From assembly GCA_003597935.1 (NCBI GenBank), contig QZJT01000028.1, positions 1-37,050 of the forward strand: a DNA stretch of 37,050 nucleotides, read 5' to 3'. The notes beneath the pieces are model-generated. The model saw only the letters and a program-made list of their open reading frames with translations, did no database searches and was not told where the DNA came from. Every line of letters starts with the position of its first letter. The first letter of the stretch is position 1. This document shows, in pieces, positions 24,327 through 31,824 of the stretch. The stretch comes from Phycisphaerales bacterium. GTDB lineage: Bacteria > Planctomycetota > Phycisphaerae > UBA1845. A program made the translations under genes and the position numbers.

Positions 24327-24905
24327 GGGAGTTGCTGGGGAAACTGCACGCCCAGCGGAAACCTGCGATCACATGCCGCAGGAACTCCCGGCATGAATGC
24401 CTGGGCTCTGGAGAGGCGTGTACGCCTCCCTCCAGAGCCCCGCGTTTCAAGGCGGGCGGAGTCGTCGCGAAGGTGAGCGTTGTCCCCCCGAGCCCCGCCT
24501 TTCAAGGCGGGAGTTGCTCGGCGAATCGCACGCCCAGCGGAAACCTGCGATCACACGCCGCAGGAACTCGCGGCATGAATGCCGGGGCTCTGGAGAGGCG
24601 TGTACGCCCCCCTCCAGAGCCCCGCCTTTCAAGGCGGGAGTTGCTGGGGAAACTGCACCCCCAGCGGAAACCTGCGATCACACGCGGTCGGAGCTCCCGG
24701 CATGAATGCCGGGGCTCTGGAGAGGCGTGTACGCCCCCCTCCATAGCCCCGCGTTTCAAGGCGGGCGGAGTCGTCGCGAAGGTGGACGTTGTCCCCCCAG
24801 AGCCCCGCCTTTCAAGGCGGGAGTTGCTGGGGAAACTGCACCCCCAGCGGAAACCTGCGATCACACGCCGCAGGAACTCCCGGCATGAATGCCGGGGCTT
24901 TGGGT
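24324..24905. repeat. Array of long hairpin units, four copies
   Basis: Units beginning GGCGGGAGTTGC start at 24324, 24506, 24633 and 24816, giving spacings of 182, 127 and 183 bases; the longer ones contain an extra block of about 55 bases. Each unit holds GAAACCTGCGATCACA and three hairpins: CCCGCCTT/AAGGCGGG, CCCGGCAT/ATGCCGGG and GCTCTGGAG/CTCCAGAGC around GGCGTGTACGCC. The last copy ends five bases from the stop of the next minus-strand gene. A decayed piece lies at about 25913-25940. Confidence 0.9.
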
Positions 24906-24909
24906 GTGG

Positions 24910-25674
24910 CTAATCCCGCGGCACGATGTCGATCGACGCCGAAGTGACGCGCAGCGTCGCGGACGCCGGCGCGTCGGTTGGTCCCGCGTCGCTGTTGCCG
25001 ACCTGCCGCGTCATCTGCGTTCGTCCGGCGATGATGAAGTGGTACGCGCGGCCCGGCGCCAGCGTCAGATCGAACTCGATCTGCTCCCGCCCGGCGTTGC
25101 GGACGGATCCATCGTCGTCGATCGCGTCGGCGATCACCTGCCTGCGGAGGATGCGCCGCTGGGAATCGAGGACGACGACCTTGAAGGTCACCTGTCCGGT
25201 CAGTCGAGCGGCGGCCACGTTGCTCTCCGGCGCTTGGAGTTCGTAATCGTAATCGACCGTGAACGTCACGCCCACGTCCTGTGCGGCGGCGCGCCCGGCC
25301 GCAACGACGTGTCCGAGGGTGAACTCGCTCCAACCGTCACCGATGCCCGCAAGCGACGCGGACGCGTGGGCGGCGCCGGATGGCTGGGCTGCGCTTTCGG
25401 CAGTGGCGTCGCCGGTCGAAAAGCGCGACGAATCCGCCACCGTCAGCGGCGCCGCGGCCGGGACGTGAACCCCGCCGGCCGGCACCGAGGGCGCGCTCGC
25501 CGTTGCGGCCGTCTGGCGGGGTTCGAGCAGCGACTCCCCAAAGTCGCCTTCGGAACACCCGGCCGCGAGCAAAACCACAGACGCCAGCATCGAGATCGCC
25601 GCACGGCGTCCGCGCGCCGGCGTGGCTGGTACCTGCTGCACCTGCTCCGGACTGCGTAACCGGCCATCTGTCAT
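24910..25674 (-). CDS. Secreted lipoprotein of unknown function
   Basis: A 254-residue protein. The signal peptide has a basic region (ARGRRAA) and hydrophobic SMLASVVLLAAGC, with the lipobox Cys at 40. An Ala/Ser/Pro-rich linker of about 70 residues follows, then a beta-rich domain from about 115: FTLGHVVAAGRAAAQDVGVT, VTFKVVVLDSQRRILRRQVI, REQIEFDLTLAPGRAYHFII and ending in SASIDIVPRD. The alternation looks like an Ig-like or carbohydrate-binding sandwich. GAGGG precedes the ATG. No family recognised. It is flanked on both sides by repeats. Confidence 0.8.
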   Translation of the reverse strand: MTDGRLRSPEQVQQVPATPARGRRAAISMLASVVLLAAGCSEGDFGESLLEPRQTAATASAPSVPAGGVHVPAAAPLTVADSSRFSTGDATAESAAQPSGAAHASASLAGIGDGWSEFTLGHVVAAGRAAAQDVGVTFTVDYDYELQAPESNVAAARLTGQVTFKVVVLDSQRRILRRQVIADAIDDDGSVRNAGREQIEFDLTLAPGRAYHFIIAGRTQMTRQVGNSDAGPTDAPASATLRVTSASIDIVPRD

Positions 25675-26220
25675 GCTGCCGCACCCTCACCTTGCAACGA
25701 ATGCGCCGGACACCGCGCCTGCGCGCCCGGCGCGGCGCCCCGCGCCTGACCGACATGATACGACCGATCGCGGGCGCGGCAATCGAAGCCCACCGATGGC
25801 GGCAATCGACCTCACGCCGCCTCCGACCGCCGGTGGGGAACCGGTGCAGCAGCCCTGAACTCCACCTTTCAAGGCCGTGCGCGGACCGCGGGCTGGAGAC
25901 GACGCCGGCCTCGGAGCCCCGCCTTTCAAGGCGGGCGGGTATGTGCGGCAGCGCGGCTGCCACTTCAGAGGCGGCCGGCGCGCCCACGCTCCGCGCGGGC
26001 CAACAGCCGTGCGGCTCGCTCGATGCCACGGCGACCGTGCCGCGCACCTGCCGCCGTCGTCGCAGCCCAGGATGCCCTTGCAACAGGCGGCGATTTCCGG
26101 GATAAGCCCCGGGTCGGGTCTGTCGCGTCTGATACGTACACGTCGTCGGGCGCGGGAGAATCCGCCCGCCGCGGCCGGATGAGGATCTTGCACGGGCGAT
26201 TCCCGACGAATGAAGTCACC
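25675..26220. other. 545-base gap with only a decayed repeat
   Basis: A fragment of the hairpin array (CGGAGCCCCGCCTTTCAAGG) lies at about 25913-25940, and a more decayed one near 25860-25880. I see no convincing gene; the longest frames have no ribosome binding site and run through the repeat. The promoter of the sxtJ-like gene should lie at the right end but has no clear boxes. Confidence 0.5.
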
Positions 26221-26661
26221 ATGTTCGCCCCGGTCAATCGCAACCCTACGCCGCGGGAACTGTCGAGCTTCGGCTGGATCATGCTGGGCGGGTGCGCCAC
26301 CCTGTCGGTCGTGCTCGGCGTCGTCAGCGTTCGCGCCGCCCTTGAGGAGGGGCGTGAGCCGGCCGTTCCGGTCGTCGTATGGATCCTGGCGAGCGTCGGG
26401 GTTGCGGTGTGGCTGCTCTCCCGGCTGTCGCCGCCGGCGACGCGGGCGCTTTACGTCGGCTGGATGACGGTCACCCGGCCGATCGGCATCACGGTGTTCT
26501 TCGTCGTGATGACCGTGCTCTTCGTGCTCTTCCTGCCGGTTTTTTCGCTGATCGTGCGGCGGGCGGATCCGCTGCGGCTGAAGCGCCGGCCGGGCGACTC
26601 CTACTGGGAAGACGTGGCGCCGCAGAGGCCGTCGCTGCGGCAGATGGCGAGGCTGTCATGA
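26221..26661 (+). CDS. SxtJ family membrane protein
   Basis: A 146-residue membrane protein. Three hydrophobic segments: FGWIMLGGCATLSVVLGVVS (about 14-36), VPVVVWILASVGVAVWLLS (about 47-66) and GITVFFVVMTVLFVLFLPVF (about 86-108). The C-terminal motif PLRLKRRPGDSYWEDVAP is characteristic of SxtJ-type proteins, which accompany carbamoyltransferases of the SxtI/NodU type; sxtJ was named in the saxitoxin cluster, with no proven function. The ATG at 26221 follows only a weak GAAG. The carbamoyltransferase starts 103 bases downstream. Confidence 0.85.
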   Translation: MFAPVNRNPTPRELSSFGWIMLGGCATLSVVLGVVSVRAALEEGREPAVPVVVWILASVGVAVWLLSRLSPPATRALYVGWMTVTRPIGITVFFVVMTVLFVLFLPVFSLIVRRADPLRLKRRPGDSYWEDVAPQRPSLRQMARLS

Positions 26662-26704
26662 GGGAGCCAGTGCAGTTCCGGCGGTTGGGCCTGGTCTTGG
26701 AAGA

Positions 26705-26753
26705 CACCGGCTGGAAGCCGGTGCCACACAGGATCACCGGCTGGAAGCCGGTG
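26705..26753. repeat. Two 30-bp repeats, each a 3-base-loop hairpin
   Basis: CACCGGCT, loop GGA, AGCCGGTG occurs at 26705-26723 and again at 26735-26753, each followed by CCACACAG. The repeat ends a few bases before the carbamoyltransferase ATG and occupies the place where a ribosome binding site would be. Confidence 0.95.
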
Positions 26754-26764
26754 CCACACAGCTA

Positions 26765-28534
26765 ATGAACATCCTCGGCGTTTCATGCTTCTACCACGAC
26801 TCCGGCGCGGCGCTGGTCCGCGACGGGCGTCTCATCGCCGCCGCCGAGGAGGAACGCTTCAGCCGCAGGAAGCACGACAACGGCTTCCCGTCGCGGGCGA
26901 TCGACTACTGCCTGCGGGAGGGCGGGCTGACCATCGACGACGTCGATTACGTGGTGTTCTATGAGAAGCCGCTGATCAAGTTCTCGCGCATCCTGGAGAC
27001 GATCCTGGCGTCCTGGCCGCGGTCCTACCTGCCGTGGGTCACCGGCCTGCCGCAGTGGGTGGCCAACAAGATGAACGTGCCGCGCGAGATCCGCCGCCGG
27101 CTGAGAACCACGCGGCCGGTGCTGTGCTGCCGGCACCATATCTCTCACGCCGCCAGCGCGTTCCTGGTGTCGCCGTATGACCAGGCCGCGATCATCTCCG
27201 CCGACGGCGTCGGCGAATGGACCACCACCGCGTGGGGGGTCGGCCGCGGCACGGACATCCAGTTCCACAAGGAGATCCGTTTCCCGCACTCGATCGGCCT
27301 GCTGTTCAGCGCCATCACCGCGTACCTGGGCTTCCGCGTCAACGACGCCGAGTGGAAAGTGATGGGCCTGGCGCCGTACGGCCGGCCGACGCTGGTGGAC
27401 AAGTTCCGCCAGATCGTCGACATCCGCGACGACGGCGGCTTCCACCTCGACATGCGCTACTTCGCCCACACCTACTCGACCGAACGCATGTTCAATCGGC
27501 GCTGGGAGCGGCACTTCGGGGCGCCGCAGCGGCCGCGGGAGACGGAATTGAACGACTTCCATCGCGACGTGGCCCATTCCGGGCAGAAAATCGTCGAAGA
27601 GATCATGGTGAAGATGGCGTCGCACGTGCAGCGCACCACGGGCATGAAGAACATCTGCATCGCCGGCGGGGTGGGGCTGAACTGCGTGGCCAACTGGCGC
27701 ATCTACCGCGAGTGCGGCTTCGAGAGCATCTTCATCCAGCCGGCCGCGGGCGACAGCGGCGGCGCCCTGGGGGCGGCGTTCTACGTCTACCATTCCGTCC
27801 TGCGCCGGCCGCGGACGTTTACGATGGAACACGCCTGCTGGGGTCCGCAGTTCAGCGATGACCAGATCGCCGAATCCGTCATCGATCGGCACGGCGTGCC
27901 GCACGAGTGCTTCCGCAACGAGGAGGACCTGATCGACCGGACGGCGCGGATGATCGCCGAGGGCCAGGTGGTCGGCTGGTTCCAGGGCCGGATGGAGTTC
28001 GGCCCGCGGGCGCTGGGGGCGCGGTCGCTGCTGGCCGACCCGCGCTCGGAGAAGATGAAGGACATCATCAACGCCAAGGTGAAGTTCCGCGAGGCGTTTC
28101 GCCCGTTCGCCCCGGCCGTGCTGAAGGAGCGGGCCCACGAGTATTTCGACATGCCGGCCGGGATGGACGCGCCTTACATGCTGCTCGTGCCGTCGGTCCG
28201 TCCCGAAGTCCGGGACCGGATTCCGGCCGTGACGCATCAGGACGGCACTGGCCGCGTCCAGACCGTCACCGAGGAGCACCACCCGCGTTACTACCGCCTG
28301 ATCCGCCGCTTCGGCGAACTCACCGGCGTGCCGGTGCTGATCAATACGTCGTTCAACGTCCGCGGCGAGCCGATTGTCTGCACCCCGAAGGACGCTTACC
28401 ATACGTTCCTGAATACCGGCATCGACGCCCTGGTGATGGGCAGCTTCATCATCACCGAGAAGCCGCGGCCGGTGGACTACGACGCCGGCATGGCCCGCAG
28501 CGTGGCGCTGGAGGCGGGTGCGCTGGCGTCGTAA
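26765..28534 (+). CDS. Carbamoyltransferase, NodU/SxtI/TobZ family
   Basis: The 589-residue enzyme is expected to transfer a carbamoyl group from carbamoyl phosphate, through carbamoyl-adenylate, to a hydroxyl of a sugar or other small molecule. The N-terminal Kae1-like half has GVSCFYHDSGAALVRDG (5-21), EEERFSRRKHD, the metal-binding CRHHISHAASAF (122-133) and IISADGVGEWTT (143-154), then GGVGLNCVANWRI. The C-terminal half has GRMEFGPRALGARSLLADPR and NTSFNVRGEPIVCTPKDA. Length and motif order fit the whole family. The upstream neighbour is SxtJ-like and the downstream one DUF5989, the usual trio. No Shine-Dalgarno sequence is visible because a hairpin repeat ends just before the ATG. Confidence 0.96.
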   Translation: MNILGVSCFYHDSGAALVRDGRLIAAAEEERFSRRKHDNGFPSRAIDYCLREGGLTIDDVDYVVFYEKPLIKFSRILETILASWPRSYLPWVTGLPQWVANKMNVPREIRRRLRTTRPVLCCRHHISHAASAFLVSPYDQAAIISADGVGEWTTTAWGVGRGTDIQFHKEIRFPHSIGLLFSAITAYLGFRVNDAEWKVMGLAPYGRPTLVDKFRQIVDIRDDGGFHLDMRYFAHTYSTERMFNRRWERHFGAPQRPRETELNDFHRDVAHSGQKIVEEIMVKMASHVQRTTGMKNICIAGGVGLNCVANWRIYRECGFESIFIQPAAGDSGGALGAAFYVYHSVLRRPRTFTMEHACWGPQFSDDQIAESVIDRHGVPHECFRNEEDLIDRTARMIAEGQVVGWFQGRMEFGPRALGARSLLADPRSEKMKDIINAKVKFREAFRPFAPAVLKERAHEYFDMPAGMDAPYMLLVPSVRPEVRDRIPAVTHQDGTGRVQTVTEEHHPRYYRLIRRFGELTGVPVLINTSFNVRGEPIVCTPKDAYHTFLNTGIDALVMGSFIITEKPRPVDYDAGMARSVALEAGALAS

Positions 28535-28660
28535 GCCGGCGGAGGCGCCGGGCCCTGATGCCGCGCGGTTCCAGCTTCGCTTGAATGGAGACGAAGCCGC
28601 CGCTCGAACGAAAGACGGCGTCGAGCGCCGCGGCGACGCTTTTGACAGTTACGGATAGCC

Positions 28661-28942
28661 ATGACCACCAGGACCAACCCGGCCGGCACGACTCCCGACA
28701 CGCAGACCTGTCCCGACTGCGCCGCCGACAACGCGCTTGACGCCGAGTCGTGCCGGCAATGCGGCGCGGAACTCGGCGCCGCGGTCCAGCAGATGTCGCT
28801 GCTGGCGGAGTTCTGGCTCTTCCTGCGGCAGGAAAAGAAGTGGTGGATGATCCCGATGATCGCCGTGCTGCTGATCATCGGGGGGTTCCTGGTGTTCGCC
28901 AGTTCCTCTCCACTGGCGCCGTTCCTCTATCCGCTGTTTTAG
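28661..28942 (+). CDS. DUF5989 (SxtK-like) membrane protein with N-terminal zinc ribbon
   Basis: A 93-residue protein. Residues 45-93 are DUF5989: LLAEFWLFLRQEKKWWMIPM, a membrane helix (about 63-81) and SSSPLAPFLYPLF at the end. Family members are usually about 50 residues. Here about 44 residues are added in front, with CPDC (17-20) and CRQC (31-34), a four-cysteine zinc ribbon. The gene follows the carbamoyltransferase by 126 bases. DUF5989 is the third member of the SxtI/J/K-type set; function unknown. The zinc ribbon may mediate contact with the carbamoyltransferase or a protein or nucleic-acid partner. Confidence 0.88.
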   Translation: MTTRTNPAGTTPDTQTCPDCAADNALDAESCRQCGAELGAAVQQMSLLAEFWLFLRQEKKWWMIPMIAVLLIIGGFLVFASSSPLAPFLYPLF

Positions 28943-29015
28943 ACGCGGATGGACGCGGATGGCCAGTGCCGACGGTTCGTGCGCCGCGCCGCCCCCGCCG
29001 ACGCGTGACGCCGGA

Positions 29016-30392
29016 TCACGGAGCGTCGCACGCACCATATCGGCTGAGCACTTCCGCGACGACGTCGTGCCCGTCCGGGCTCCAATGGTCGTCATAGGTG
29101 AAGTAGACCTGCCGGCCGCCGGCCAGTGCTTCCCGCAACGGTTCGGTCAGACTGACGAACTCGATCTTCTCTCGCGCACACCATTCGCTCAGCAGCCGCT
29201 CCTTGTTGTCCAGCGAGCCCATCAGGTCCGCACGAAATTCCTCCGGCGGCGGCAGATCGTCCTCGCGCAGACGGGCGAACGCGTGCAGCTTGTCAGCCGG
29301 GATGCGATCGACCGCCAGCGGAAGCACCACGTGCGGCTTGCTCGGAGCATACGCGATGATGAAGCGGTCCTGCCGCTCAACACACAGGCCGCGCATGCGG
29401 GTGAAGTTCTCGCGGATCGCCTCCCACTGCCCGGATTCCGCCAGCTCCTCCGTCGTCTTGTAGAGATCCAGCAGCAGGTTGGGCGAAAACGCATAGGCGG
29501 GACCGTCGCCGCCCGGCACGCGCACGGGCATCCAGGACAGCACGTCCATGCCCGACACGCCGCGGCTCGACCCGACGTCGCCGAGCGAGCCCACGATCGT
29601 CCGGTCGAGCGCTTGCAGGATCGGCGATTGCTTGAAGAACCGGCGCCCCTCCGGCTCCGGCGTGTCCCGCACCTCGGCGGTGCGGAAGTCGTTTTCCTCG
29701 TAGAACAGGCAGATCACCACCCGCGGATCGAGCGACGGACCGAACTCGCGCAGCACGGCCAGGTAGTTGTGCGGGGCGTAGCCCGACATGCCGGTGTTGT
29801 ACAGCGATGTGCCGCAGCGCTCCCCCAGCCGCCGCGGCCAGGCGTGCTCGTCCGAGACGTTGGACCCTTCCGCATAGGAATCGCCGATCACCAGCACCTC
29901 CGCCCGCTGGAGCGCCTCGGGGTTGCGATAGCCGCGCGCGTCCGTCGACAGCTTCCCCTGAAACGCAGGATAACCCGGCGGCGCATCGGGATAGGTGAAC
30001 GCCGACTCGGGGCGGTCCACCACGTCCGCTACCGGATAAGACACGTTCGCGGGCCGATGGTACGCCAGTTTGTCCTTGATGTAGTAGACCTCGGCCGCGG
30101 ATCGCTTGGCCAGATCGGACGCGCAGGTCACACCGAGTGCCGCCAGGCCGCCCGCCATCAGGATCATCGCCCGTCGCCGCTTCCGCCGCGCGTCCGGAGC
30201 AGTGGCCAGAAACAGAACGGGCGGCGAAATCAGCAGCACGCCGATGATCCAGCCAAAGTGGGTTCGCGAGTAGCGCCCCAGCAGCACCACCCGCTCTCGC
30301 GCCACCAGCTCGACCACGTCGCTGGGAATGACCCACAGCGCCAGATTGACGGCCAGCACGATGAGAATAGCGATTCGGTCCCGCGTTTTCAT
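29016..30392 (-). CDS. Membrane-anchored SGNH/GDSL hydrolase
   Basis: A 458-residue protein from ATG 30392 (a longer frame runs back into a repeat). Three membrane helices (about 7-23, 46-64 and 74-91) come first; then a luminal or extracytoplasmic SGNH domain with VLVIGDSYAEGS (nucleophile Ser172), LYNTGMSGYAPHNY (block II Gly), LDPRVVICLFYEENDF (block III, N-D) and, near the end, YDDHWSPDGHDVV (block V Asp and His). Such domains add or remove O-acetyl or acyl groups on sugars, or act as esterases. It is convergent with the carbamoyltransferase cluster, 73 bases away. SGNH proteins often accompany that trio, so both may decorate the same glycan or lipid; this is inference. Confidence 0.9.
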   Translation of the reverse strand: MKTRDRIAILIVLAVNLALWVIPSDVVELVARERVVLLGRYSRTHFGWIIGVLLISPPVLFLATAPDARRKRRRAMILMAGGLAALGVTCASDLAKRSAAEVYYIKDKLAYHRPANVSYPVADVVDRPESAFTYPDAPPGYPAFQGKLSTDARGYRNPEALQRAEVLVIGDSYAEGSNVSDEHAWPRRLGERCGTSLYNTGMSGYAPHNYLAVLREFGPSLDPRVVICLFYEENDFRTAEVRDTPEPEGRRFFKQSPILQALDRTIVGSLGDVGSSRGVSGMDVLSWMPVRVPGGDGPAYAFSPNLLLDLYKTTEELAESGQWEAIRENFTRMRGLCVERQDRFIIAYAPSKPHVVLPLAVDRIPADKLHAFARLREDDLPPPEEFRADLMGSLDNKERLLSEWCAREKIEFVSLTEPLREALAGGRQVYFTYDDHWSPDGHDVVAEVLSRYGACDAP

Positions 30393-30476
30393 TCGATGAT
30401 CAACCCGAGTGTACCGCAGAGGAAGCTCCGGAACGCGTGACGTGCAATCCGCAATCCGTTCTTCAACCTTCAACCC

Positions 30477-30569
30477 ATAGAACCTTCAACCTTCAACCTT
30501 AAAACCTTCAACCTTAGAACCTCCAACCTTAAAACCTTCAACCTTAAAACCTTCAACCTTAAAACCTTC
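30477..30569. repeat. 15-bp tandem repeat AACCTTAAAACCTTC
   Basis: Five copies run from 30495 to 30569 at 15-base spacing, with less regular AACCTTC units back to about 30465. On the minus strand it reads GAAGGTTTTAAGGTT; its TTTTAA supplies the stop codon of the glycosylase gene. Confidence 0.95.
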
Positions 30570-31647
30570 CGCGCTCGCCATCCATCATTCCCCTCGCCGT
30601 CTTCCAGTCAATCCACATCTCGTACCACCAGATGAGGTTCTTCCACCGCCCGTACGGTTCGTAGATCTGCTCGATCTCCTTGACGGACGGCTTGCGTCCG
30701 CCGGTGTAGACCCGTGACACGTGCCAGACGGTGGATGAGTCGATCGACAGCCGGTCGTGATGGCCGAGCATCGAGAGCAGGGCGTGGGCGCTGGAGGCGC
30801 CGACGCCGTGGATCGACCTGAGCCGCCGCAGCAGCTCGTCCGTCGATTCGCGCCGGGCGGCCTCGTCCAGGTCGTCCGGATCGAACGTGCCGTCGATGAT
30901 CCTCTCACACAGCGCCAGGATCGACTTCGACCGGTATCCCACCCGGCACACGCCGGTCAGATACTCCTCGCCGCTCCTGCGTATCTCGCGCGGTCCGGGC
31001 CAGGCATTCAGGTGGCGGTAGTGGGGGAAAAAGGGTCCGCGCTGGGCCAGGCGGTTGATCATCTGCACCGCCTGGTCCCAGTTGACGTTGGTGCCGCAGA
31101 TCATCTTCAGGACGTTTTCGGTCATCGACGCGGAGCGGATCGACCGTCCCGCCCCGATCCGCTCCAGCACGTGCAGCTTCGGGTGGGCCGAGCACAGGCC
31201 GTAGAACTCGCTCAAGTCCAGATCGAGCTTCAGCATCGTGCCCAGATCGCCGCGGATCCGCTCGACCAGTCCGTCGTCGCGGTCCGGCCCCTCGATGGTC
31301 ACGTGCAGCGGCGCCACCGCCCGCCGCGGCCGGCCCTCGACCACGCTGACGCGGTAAACGTCTTTTCCTTCGCGAGTTCGCCGTCGCGACTCGCGGACAT
31401 CGAGATCGCCGTCGTTATCGCCGGACGCTACGTCCATCACTTCACCGGCTCGCAGCTTCCCGCCCGAGCGCGATGCCGATCGCTTCGCCTTCCGGCGTCG
31501 CCCGTTGGCGGATTCCCAGCGCGTGATCCACTGCAGGCACCGTCCTCCTTCGCACCAGCTCAACGGCGCGCATTCGTGCCACCCGTGGCTCAGCGCCACG
31601 GCCTTGAGCGAGAACGGACGAGGTGCGTCAAGCGTCGTCGTGATCAT
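30559..31647 (-). CDS. HhH-GPD DNA glycosylase (AlkA/OGG-like)
   Basis: A 362-residue base-excision-repair enzyme. The N-terminal 150 residues hold a degenerate AlkA/OGG-type domain (LDAPRPFSLKAVALSHGWHE) with a basic linker. The helix-hairpin-helix is LRSIHGVGASSAHALLSMLG (about 275-295), followed by RLSIDSSTVWHV with the catalytic Asp; there is no Lys where bifunctional OGG enzymes have one, so it is probably monofunctional and alkyl-base-directed. ATG 31647 is chosen because the frame upstream enters a repeat. The stop codon comes from the 15-bp repeat: the last residues (GERGRF) are partly repeat-encoded. Confidence 0.88.
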   Translation of the reverse strand: MITTTLDAPRPFSLKAVALSHGWHECAPLSWCEGGRCLQWITRWESANGRRRKAKRSASRSGGKLRAGEVMDVASGDNDGDLDVRESRRRTREGKDVYRVSVVEGRPRRAVAPLHVTIEGPDRDDGLVERIRGDLGTMLKLDLDLSEFYGLCSAHPKLHVLERIGAGRSIRSASMTENVLKMICGTNVNWDQAVQMINRLAQRGPFFPHYRHLNAWPGPREIRRSGEEYLTGVCRVGYRSKSILALCERIIDGTFDPDDLDEAARRESTDELLRRLRSIHGVGASSAHALLSMLGHHDRLSIDSSTVWHVSRVYTGGRKPSVKEIEQIYEPYGRWKNLIWWYEMWIDWKTARGMMDGERGRF

Positions 31648-31661
31648 GCCAATCTCAAGAA

Positions 31662-31804
31662 GGGAGTGAGGGAGTAAGGGAAGAGCGGCCCGGCGCCGGA
31701 CGCTCAACCGCAGTGACCCGCATCGGGCGAGTGAGGGTGCAGCGAGTTTTCTTCCCTGACTCCCTGAATCCCTGACTTCCTTATTCCCTTACTCCCTCGC
31801 TCCC
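31662..31804. repeat. Inverted simple repeats between the PP2C and glycosylase genes
   Basis: GGGAGTGAGGGAGTAAGGGA (31662-31682) and its near-exact reverse complement (31784-31804, one difference in 21) bracket the gap. Between them lie TCCCTGACTCCCTGAATCCC-type units (about 31752-31780). A transcript from the PP2C gene into the glycosylase gene would form a long hairpin here. Confidence 0.9.
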
Positions 31805-31824
31805 TCGCGCCGCGCCGCGGCCAT

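Noticed and set aside
25687..26193. Minus-strand ORF of 168 codons before the sxtJ-like gene
   Set aside because: It crosses a decayed repeat, is Arg/Ala/Gly/Pro-rich and has no domain or ribosome binding site.
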